From contig JANDJZ010000545.1 in the NCBI GenBank assembly GCA_027943245.1, positions 1-27,350 on the forward strand: DNA of 27,350 bases, given 5' to 3'. The notes beneath the pieces are model-generated. The model was not told where the DNA came from and ran no database searches. It saw only the letters and a program-made list of their open reading frames with translations. This DNA comes from Acanthamoeba sp. SK_2022b (lineage: Eukaryota > Discosea > Longamoebia > Acanthamoebidae). Position numbers and translations under genes: made by a program. Shown here piece after piece: positions 19,814-27,350 of this stretch (positions are counted from its first letter, which is position 1; each line of letters starts with the position of its first letter).

Positions 19814-21389
19814 TCAAGTGGCCGCCTCAATGGCAGCGGCGGCGTCATCGTCCGGGGGGTCGAAGAAGAGGGCGACGGGGCGCGCGGCGAGGGCGTTGAG
19901 TCGTCGGGTGACGACCTGCTTGAGCTTCAGCTCCTTGGCGAGCGCGTCGTAGCGCGCGCGGGCCTCGGGTCTCTTGAGCAGGTCCTCGAGCGCGTCCTTG
20001 GCCAGCAGGCCGATCAGTCGACCGCGCCTGTTGTCGAGCTTGCGGCGCACCTCGTCCTCGAACCCGATCTTGGACACCACTGCAGCGAGCCTGTTGGCGT
20101 TGACGTAGCGCTCGAGCTCGTCGCACAGCCATCGAATGTCGTCCGTGGCTGCGCCCTCACCGAGCTGCTCGAAGCTGCTCGTGAAGTGGGCGTCGTCCCC
20201 GAGCTTGGCGTTGCGGTCGCGCTTGACCGGGTCTCGCTTGCGAACGTCGATGATCTCCGCGTAGAGGTCGATCTTCTTCTTGAGGATAACGCGCGACCCG
20301 TTGGTGAAGTAGGCGTTGCGTACGGGCTTGATGACGGTCCCCTCGGCCAGGTTCTTGTAGCCTTCGTATCGCGCGCCCACCAGGGGCGGGAGGCCGAGAC
20401 GCTTCGGCAGCGTCGTCGTGAACTCGTGCGGATAGGCCAGGCACTCCTCAAACGAGCCTCTACACACCAGACGCGCTTTACGTGAGTGTCTAGCCTGAGG
20501 CGAAACGCAGGCAAAAAAGAGAGACATGGGGGGACCTGAGGAGGGGCTCGGCGTAGAAGAAGCCGGCGTTCTGGAAGATGCGCTCGGCGAGGTCGTAGTC
20601 GAGGTAGCCGTGGCCGTCGTGGAGGTCGAAGGCGAAGAAGTCGTAGGTCGCCGAGTAGTATATGCCCTTTTGCACGTGCGCTTGCGTGGATGGCGTGGGC
20701 AAGCCCGGGTACATGCCCCCGAACAGCTCCCCGTACACGTACAGCTCCTTCAGCTTGCCATCATCGTCCGCTCCTACACCCAGAATAAATAGATAAATTG
20801 AATAAATAAATAAATGCGTGGTGTGTAGCATCTCGTAGAAGGGTGAACACGACGTACGACGTCTGGCAGGAGGATGGGCTTCGTAGTGATGCTGAAGGAG
20901 TTGAAACGCCTTCAGCACGCGGTCTGTGTACATCTCTAGCAGGATCTCCCACCCAGGGTAGTACTTCTCTGTTCCCCAAAGCGCATCAGCGTGAGAGACG
21001 AGAAGCAACAAGACTGCATTGCATGGGCGCGTACCACCGGGGACGAGAAGGGCCTTTCGTCGAGCGCCGGACACGGTGGTGCCGTCCGTGAGGAAACAGA
21101 AGTTGGAACCGTGCACCTTCTCCATCACCACCCACTCTCCCCCTACACGCCCACAAGAAGCATGCAAACAGCACGCACCCTGCTTGAGTGTCGACTACGC
21201 TAGAGCGTGAGCTGCACACAAGGGGCGAGACGTACCGGCTAAACCACCAGAGCGCACGGCGTCTGCTTCGAGCTGGTGGTTCTCTACCGAAGCATAACGT
21301 CGGAATCTTGGCCCAGCAGAAGCTCGTCGTTGCTCGGCCGTTTGCGGCTGTGCTGCAGTCGCGTCTGGTGTGGGTAGGGTCGCCTCCAT
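19814..21389 (-). CDS. Rnl2/REL-type RNA ligase
   Basis: Model of 418 aa from exons 21236-21389, 21035-21142, 20858-20968, 20536-20773 and 19814-20459. All nucleotidyltransferase motifs are present: I, MEKVHGSNF (adenylated Lys K60); Ia, VSGARRKAL; III, YVYGELFG (about 136-143); IIIa, YDFFAFDL (168-175); IV, EGTVIKP (243-249); V, RVILKKK (260-266). The upstream RRYASVEN and GEWVVMEKVHG arrangement fits the Rnl2 group, which includes T4 Rnl2 and trypanosomatid editing ligases. The enzyme seals 3'-OH/5'-phosphate nicks in RNA using ATP. The last 150 residues form a helical Rnl2-like C-terminal domain. There is no clear mitochondrial presequence, though the N-terminal 30 residues are Ala/Thr/Arg-rich. 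A role in RNA repair or mitochondrial RNA editing is inference only. Confidence 0.9.
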
Positions 21390-21542
21390 CGTGTTAGTGT
21401 AGCGAGTGGGCCGCCGGCGCTATGATGATAGCGGCAGGCGGCGCTTGTGGGAAAATGCCCAGAAATTAATTTCGGTGAAGCTGATTTTCCTGGACCAATT
21501 TCTTTCTCTCAGTTCGCAGTGGGAAAACGACAGAAAGAAAAG
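21390..21542. promoter_or_regulatory. Short divergent promoter region: RNA ligase and thioesterase
   Basis: Only about 150 bases separate the two divergent start codons, so both promoters must share this space. An AT-rich patch (AATTAATTT, about 21464-21472) lies near the middle. Confidence 0.5.
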
Positions 21543-22656
21543 ATGAGGAGAGGGACACGGTGGTCGGCCCTGGCCCTGGGGACAGCCCTGGGTGTGGGCG
21601 CTGCGGCTGCCACCTGCGAGTGCCGGAGTCGGGACGGAGTGCGACCCCTATGCACTTCCCGGTCGGTGCTCGCTGCTGAGACTTTCTCCGGCCGTACTTT
21701 GCCTCCGCCTCAACAACTGGCCCGCACTTGCACGACCCACTCACAACGCTGGTTGTGCTGCAGACGACGAGCGGCGCGGTGATGGAGGGGCGGTGCCTCC
21801 TCCCATGCTGCGGCGCAGGCTGCCCAGCCTCGAAGACGGGGACAACGCGCGCCTGGGCTCCACGAGGCAGCGACGGGCGGCACTGCAGGCCGACCCGCGG
21901 TGGCGTGCCATCAACTTGCCCACCCTCGACGACCGCCGTGCCCTGGGCGCTCGCGGCGGTACCACCACTTCCTAAAATTGTGTTGGTGGTGTTGGGAGAA
22001 CGTTGGGTCCCAACCGCGACCTGATTGGTTGTGTACACGTGGCCTAGAGCACTACGTGTGGCAGGACTCAAAGTTTGAGGGCTTCGAGCTCTACTTCAAC
22101 GACGACGCCAGGTCGGGCGCAGGCATCATCGACTTTGGGACCCGATGCGAGGGCCCGCCCGGTACACCACCCACACTACAAAAGGGAATTCCTTTATGGC
22201 TGGCTCACCCTTCACGGCGTGTTTATGCAAGGTTGCGTACATGGCGGGGCTCTGGCTACCATTTTTGACAACGTGATGGGCAGCACCGTGGTGGAGGGTC
22301 TCAAAGGCCAACGAGCCGTCACCCTCAACCTTTCAGTGAACTACCGAAAGGTGCACACACTACACTCCCACCTTCCTCTGCCCCAATGCCATCACCTCTC
22401 CATCTCCAGAGCTCTCGCCCTTAACAGAGATTTGAACTCTGGGCGGTGACAGTTCACGCCGCTCGGGAGTGTAAAGATAATCGAGACGCGGATCGACCGA
22501 GTAGAAGGGCGCAAGGTGTACGTCACCGCCACCCTCACCGACGGCGAAGACGGCACCCTCCACGCCGATGCATCGGCGCTCTTCCTCGTGGTCAACTGGC
22601 AGCAGATCCGAGACAAGGTCTCGGGTCCCGAGGGCAGCTCCAAAAGCTCTCCTTGA
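21543..22656 (+). CDS. Hotdog-fold thioesterase (PaaI/THEM4-like)
   Basis: Model of 238 aa from exons 21543-21627, 21764-21958, 22048-22161, 22232-22350 and 22453-22656. The last three exons are secure: EGPPG joined to CVHGGALATIFDNVMGST is the conserved catalytic helix of the 4HBT/PaaI group, followed by TLNLSVNYRK, FTPLGSVKIIETRIDRVEGR and YVTATLTDGEDGTLHADASA, the hotdog beta strands. These enzymes hydrolyse acyl-CoA thioesters. The N-terminus is less sure. If exon 1 is right, it begins with MRRGTRWSALALGTALGVGA, a basic then hydrophobic stretch that could target mitochondria or the ER. Otherwise the first Met is at 21805 and the protein has 196 aa. It is divergent from the RNA ligase gene and ends 140 nt before PP5. 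Confidence 0.82.
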
Positions 22657-22796
22657 ACCGGTTGCAGGCCAGTTTGTTGTCGACCTCGCCAAATATAAAA
22701 TTAAATTACACGTGTGGAAAAAGATCTGCGGACATAGCGCAACACGAATTCGCACATCTGAGGTCGCTAGGGCAAGAGGTAGCGTGATTTCTCGAG

Positions 22797-25466
22797 ATGC
22801 AAGCCGAGTCAGACAGGCTTAAGAACGAGGGCAACAAGCTCTTTGCCGGTACGTTCGTGCAGCCCTCTCTGCGCTCCCGCTGCTGTCCTGAGGAATTCCT
22901 CATCTCTTCTGATCATCTGATGTGATTTGACTCGAGCTGACATCACTCCATTGTTTGGCACTCGCTACGTAGACCACAAGTTTCAACCGGCCATCGAGGC
23001 CTACACGAAGGCCATAGAAATCGCGCCTACTGCGATTTTGTATGCTAATCGCGCCTTCGGTATCTGGTCTCCCTCTCCATTTGCTCGTATGAGCCTAGTC
23101 TCATCTCCTTTCATCATCAGCCCACATCAAACTTGAGAGCTACGGTTCGGCGATTGAAGATGCCACCAAGGCCATCGAGCTCGACCCCACCTACGTGAAG
23201 GTGTAGCACCGCGCCCCCTCCCTCCCTTCCACTCCGCTCTCTGCTCTTTGGTCGGCGAGTCCTCACGTCGGCCACCACCGCCTCTCTCCTCTCCTCTCCT
23301 CTCCCTCTCTCCTCTCAGGCGTACTACCGGCGGGGTAGCGCCAGCTTGGCCCTTCGCAAGTTCAAAGACAGCTTGCGAGACTTCAAGGAGGTAAGCGCAT
23401 GCGCTCCCCCCCCCCAATCCTTCTGCCACGACCGAGTTGCTCTCCCCGGGCGGTCGTGGAGAGTGACGTTCGCGAAGGCGCTGTTCGCTCATGAACCATC
23501 ATCACTACCACTATCGCCATCAGGCCGTGAAGATCGCGCCAAAGGACCGGGACTGCAGGGCCAAGTACAAGGAGTGCGAGAAGGCCTACAAGGAGGCCCG
23601 CTGGAGCGACGCCATCGCGTTCGATCACCAGGCCTCGTCGCCCTTCAACACCATCGGCGACATCGACGCCATCGGTGGGAGACCCTCCCCCCTCCCCACT
23701 CCCCCCTCCCTTCGCTCCTCTCCCCCCCCCGGCGAGCGGCTAACCGGGGGAGAGCTCCCTCCCCGCTGCAGTGGTGGACAGCGACTACGATGGGCCCCAC
23801 CTCCAGGGACCCATCACCCTCGACTTCGTGGTGCAGATGATCGAGCACTTCAAAAAGCAGAAGAGGCTACACAAGAAGTGCGTGCTCCTTGTCCCCGACC
23901 ATCGATGGCGAGCCATCATGCAAACGCGCGCGCGCGAGCTCACTTCGGAGTCGCGTTTGCTCTCTCTAACTCTCGCCTGCTCGCCCGCGGACAGGTACGT
24001 GCTGAGGCTGCTGTCGGAGACGAAGAAGATCTTCGAGGCCGAGTCGACGCTGGTGGACTTCAACTTCCCGGCGGGCGGGCGAGTCACCGTGTTCGGCGAC
24101 GTGCACGGGCAGTTCTACGATCTGCTCAACGTGTTCCAACTCAACGGCTACCCCTCCGAAACCAACCCCTGCGTGTTCAACGGCGATTTTGTCGATCGGT
24201 ACCGCACGATCGTCTTTTTATTTATTATTTATTATTTTTTATGAATTTTTATTTATTTTTAATATCTTTTTTTAATTTTTTTAAATCAAGTTTTGTTTGC
24301 TCTCGGCTGCTCATCCGTCGTGCGCTGCAGAGGAAGCTTCTCGACGGAGGTCATCCTCACGCTGTTGGCCTTCAAGTATTTGTACCCACAGCACGTCTTC
24401 CTCAACCGAGGCAACCACGAAGCGCAAACGATGAACAAGGTACTACCACCACCACCACTACCATCGCCGCGCACGCAAGACTCCATGAGCGCGCCTGACC
24501 TCTTGCGCTCTTTTCCCTCTTGATCCATCGCTGCGCGACCAGGTGTACGGATTCGAGGGCGAGGTGAAGGCCAAGTACTCCCAGTTCATCTACGAGCTCT
24601 TCACCGCGCTGTTCTGCACACAGCCCCTGGGCACTCTGATCAACAACAAGGTGGACCAACCTCTCTCCTCTTTCTTTCTTTCTCTCTCTCTCTCTCTCTT
24701 TCTCTTCGCTCTTCGCTCTTTCTTACGATTCGCCTGCTCCTCCTCCCCCCCCTCCCTCCTCGTCCAACGTGGCCATTGGACAGATCCTGGTGGTGCACGG
24801 AGGGCTGTTCTCCAAGGACGGGGTGACCCTGGACGACATCCGCAAGCTGGATCGTTTCCGAGAGCCGCCGGACGAGGGCATCATGTGCGACATCATGTGG
24901 GCCGACCCTCAGCCCCAGCCCGGCCGATCACCCTCCAAGCGAGGTCCGCCCCCCGACTCGCGCAAATGAACCGCCAATGGAGTGCCCCCCCCAATAACCC
25001 AATCACCAATCAAACAATCTCCGCTGTTGGTTGGTTGGTTGGTGCAGGCGTGGGTCTTTCGTTCGGTCCCGACGTCACGAAGCGGTTCCTCGAACAGAAC
25101 AACCTGGAGTACGTCGTGCGCTCGCATGAGTGCAAGGACGGAGGCTACGAGGTGGCCCACGACGGCCGCTGCATCACCGTCTTCTCCGCGCCCAACTACT
25201 GCGATCAGGTGGGCAACAAGGGCTCCATCGTCATCTTCAAGGACGATCTCAAGCCCAACTTTGTTACCTTTGACGCCGTGGTACGCCATCACACGAAACA
25301 CAACTTTGAACGACACGACACACGACACACGACACACGACACGACACGACACGAGCCACTGAGATGGACGAGAATGCTGATCCCAGCGCTTTGTGTTGTG
25401 CAGCCTCACCCGGACATGCCGCCGATGGCCTACGCCAGCAGCTACTCGTCCATGTTCGGTCTCTAA
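22797..25466 (+). CDS. PPP5C: Serine/threonine-protein phosphatase 5 (TPR + PPP catalytic domain)
   Basis: Model of 474 aa (human PP5 is 499) from 12 exons: 22797-22848, 22973-23059, 23121-23200, 23319-23390, 23524-23674, 23772-23877, 23995-24198, 24331-24439, 24543-24650, 24784-24943, 25048-25280 and 25404-25466. Three TPR repeats cover residues about 5-115 ([49 protein letters not shown]). These normally bind the C-terminus of HSP90 and hold the enzyme inactive. The catalytic domain has GDVHGQ (217-222), GDFVDRG (246-252), RGNHE (277-281), [23 protein letters not shown] and FSAPNYCD, so all metal ligands are kept. The end matches the family ([12 protein letters not shown]). It dephosphorylates chaperone clients in cytosol and nucleus. 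The gene symbol is the animal name for the family. Confidence 0.95.
25309..25353. repeat. (ACGAC/ACACGAC)n repeat in intron
   Basis: Imperfect ACGACAC units fill the middle of the last PP5 intron (25281-25403). Confidence 0.85.
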
Positions 25467-25806
25467 CAAAAACAAATGGCGCGCCCAACCGCGTGTTCAG
25501 TAAATCGGTGCCACGCCTTCCCACCTGTGCGCGAGAGCTCTTTGGGGAGGAGGGAGGCGGCCGGATCACCGAGGAGAGACACCAGCAACCACTGCCCAGG
25601 CCCATGTTTGGTTCTGGTGTCTTCCTCCAATTTCCATGACTTTGTCAAACATTTCAACCATCTGATGGCCAATGAGGCCCGCCAAGTTCGAAAAGTTTGA
25701 GCGTCGAGGTGTGGCGGAGTTTAGCAGCGTTGCGGCGGTTCTTGCCACCTCAGCCCTTCGTCATCTTCTTGTACACCAACGCTCACACCAACACCAAGCA
25801 CTAACC
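25467..25806. other. Intergenic region between PP5 and the small membrane protein
   Basis: About 340 bases on the same strand. The last 40 bases before the next ATG are a C/A-rich leader (CACCAACACCAAGC). No coding pattern is supported. Confidence 0.45.
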
Positions 25807-26300
25807 ATGTCCTGGAGCGCACTCAACCGAAAGGCCCCTGGCGTCTTCAACGAAGGCGTACGGCTTAATCTTCTCTCAATTTTTTACTTCCGATTCTACG
25901 CTCCTTAATGTGATGGATGGATGGATTATTATTCTTCCGATGGAGCTCTCCTGTATCCTCGCACATGCATTTCCTCATCTCACTGGCGCCGCTTTTGTTA
26001 TTTAGACCAAGCCCGTGTGGCTCACCCTGTTCCCCCTTATTGCCGGTGGTTGCCTGTGGGCTGGCTACGTCAGCACTAGGACCCTCTTCGGCCACAACGA
26101 GATTGTGTACGTATTGCTAACATCAATCGCTGATGATTACACATCGAATTCGCTCTAATCGCCCATTTTTGCTGCCTTTAAGGCTCTCGTCCAAGGGCCA
26201 GGAGCCTTACCTCCAGAGGGACTCGCCCAAGCTGCTCGGTCGTGAGAGGAACGTCTCCACGCACGAGAAGTTCAACGCCATGATGGACGGCAAGCAGTAA
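25807..26300 (+). CDS. Small single-span membrane protein, possibly mitochondrial
   Basis: Model of 89 aa from exons 25807-25857, 26006-26106 and 26183-26300, all in phase with GT-AG borders. One hydrophobic segment (VWLTLFPLIAGGCLWAGYV, residues about 21-39) is followed by a basic, polar C-terminal half (RDSPKLLGRERNVSTHEKF). There is no cleavable signal peptide; the N-terminus is short and polar. Size, one span near the N-terminus and the basic tail resemble small respiratory-complex subunits of the NDUFA4/MLRQ and B12D type, but I see no diagnostic motif, so this is a guess from architecture. The conserved-looking exon structure argues that it is a real gene. Confidence 0.65.
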
Positions 26301-26562
26301 GCGAATCTAAGATCTGAGATTCTGTCATCCATAGCATTTTTTTGAATAGAATTTTCGTCCTATCTCGCTAGCGCCTTGCATTCTTCTTGCCCCCCAACTC
26401 TCTGTCCTCAGTGTTGGCCATGCTGGACGCGGTTCCACTGAAACATGGAACGAGGATGCTCCGCCACGCAAGCAGGCGGTGGGCAGAGCGGTGTAACAAA
26501 TAAAAGAAGAGAAGAGCGAAGCCCCAGCCAGCAGGCCACAAAGTTGAAGCGTCGGTGTTGTA

Positions 26563-27350
26563 ATGTGGAGCGTGGCGGGGTGGGAGCTGCGCGTGTTCAT
26601 CCCCGTCGAGTGCCCGGCCCAAGGGCAGGAGGGCGAAGAGGAGCCACTGGACGTGTTCCGCTGGGCCAAGCGCCACAAGAAGAGCCTCTTGAAGGCGCCG
26701 AAGGAGGCGAAGAAAGACAAGAAAAAGCAGAAGAAAGACAAGAAAGGCAAGCACAACAAGGCAGAGAAGAAGAGAGACAAGGAGGAAGGTGGAGACAAGC
26801 CCGCAGAAGAAGACAGAGACACAAGCAAGAAAGGCAAAAAGAAGGTGCCCGGTGGCCCGGTAGAGCGTCGTACAGACTTCTACGTCCACATCGCCCCCTA
26901 CCCAACGCCACACCCCACTCTACCTGCCACAACAATCGAGACTGCTCCTCTACTCGACCAAAAAGATGGCGTAGAAGTAGCCGGCGACGACGTGGCCGGC
27001 GAAATCGGCGTAGAAGATGACGACGTAGAGGCTCTGGGGCGATGGGTAGAAGAGGGGTGCGGTCTCAAGCTGCGCGGAGGCCCCTGGGGCCACCAGCTCG
27101 AGCTCAAGGTCCGCACCGCGTCCGCCGACCCCGTCCACGAAGGCACCGACGCCCTCCCGCTTCACGCCGAGCGCTGGGTCAAGCTGCCGCTGCCGCGGGT
27201 GAGCGACAGCCAAGTCGTCCTGCCGCCGCGTGACATCGCCGACATGGTGGCCCTCCACCGCGCCGTCGCTGCCGCAGTCGTGGACGACCACGACAGCAGC
27301 GATGACAGCGGCGGCGGCGGCGGCGGCGAGGCGTGGCTGGGCGGCGGGTG
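26563..27350 (+). CDS. Unrecognised protein with Lys-rich insert (3' end off window)
   Basis: An open frame runs from the ATG at 26563 to the right edge with no stop, 262 complete codons. An in-frame TGA at 26545-26547 precedes the ATG. It begins WELRVFIPVE, then residues about 37-95 are an almost pure K/E/D-rich stretch, probably disordered or a nuclear/RNA-binding tail. After that come RRTDFYVHIAPY, CGLKLRGGPWGHQLELKVR and ERWVKLPLP, which look like alternating beta strands of one domain with the Lys-rich stretch inserted. The visible end has a GGC run giving poly-Gly. The E-x-R start and E-x-K-x-R later recall CYTH-type tunnel enzymes, but I cannot confirm this. Introns may exist beyond the edge. 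Confidence 0.6.
   Translation, partial: MWSVAGWELRVFIPVECPAQGQEGEEEPLDVFRWAKRHKKSLLKAPKEAKKDKKKQKKDKKGKHNKAEKKRDKEEGGDKPAEEDRDTSKKGKKKVPGGPVERRTDFYVHIAPYPTPHPTLPATTIETAPLLDQKDGVEVAGDDVAGEIGVEDDDVEALGRWVEEGCGLKLRGGPWGHQLELKVRTASADPVHEGTDALPLHAERWVKLPLPRVSDSQVVLPPRDIADMVALHRAVAAAVVDDHDSSDDSGGGGGGEAWLGGG

Noticed and set aside
11015..21389. tRNase Z-like gene and RNA ligase as one RNA-processing cluster
   Set aside because: They are about 7 kb apart with five unrelated genes between or around them and on opposite strands, so the shared theme is probably chance.
1..27350. tRNA, rRNA, CRISPR, transposon or viral insertions
   Set aside because: I looked for a GGTTCGAATCC-type T-loop, long direct or terminal inverted repeats, and transposase, reverse transcriptase or capsid motifs, and saw none. 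The repeats present are simple microsatellites.

Overview
The window looks like nuclear DNA of a GC-rich, intron-dense protist. An Acanthamoeba-type amoebozoan is my inference; no species marker is present. Coding sequence prefers G or C at third codon positions. Introns are short (about 45 to 230 nt), usually GT-AG with GTACG- or GTGCG-like donors, and often filled with microsatellites. There are no operons, Shine-Dalgarno sites, CRISPR arrays, insertion sequences, tRNA or rRNA genes that I can see. I assembled the gene models by eye from splice sites, reading phase and protein family patterns.

Layout: 16 genes. Positions 1-10593 hold five minus-strand genes: an SH3/Cys-pair protein running off the left edge, a membrane protein with a zinc-ribbon tail, an endonuclease/exonuclease/phosphatase (EEP) hydrolase, a 12-exon von Willebrand A (vWA) protein, and an 11-exon Rap-GAP. 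A shared upstream region (10594-11014) separates these from five plus-strand genes: a tRNase Z-type metallo-beta-lactamase protein, a monoglyceride-lipase-like hydrolase, an intronless ankyrin protein, a drug/metabolite (EamA) transporter and a glutathione S-transferase.

A minus-strand Rnl2/REL-type RNA ligase (19814-21389) follows, convergent with the GST and divergent from a hotdog thioesterase. The window ends with three plus-strand genes: protein phosphatase 5, a small single-membrane-span protein, and an unrecognised protein with a long Lys-rich insert that runs off the right edge.

The genes do not form a pathway. Two act on RNA (tRNase Z, RNA ligase), several on signalling (SH3, Rap-GAP, PP5, ankyrin) and several on lipid or small-molecule metabolism (MGL, thioesterase, GST, transporter). 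The most interesting points are the complete RNA ligase motif set, a recurrent TGCTGACGTCA element placed like an intron branch site, three GC-AG introns, GT-rich repeats oriented with transcription inside introns, and the unrecognised gene at the right edge.
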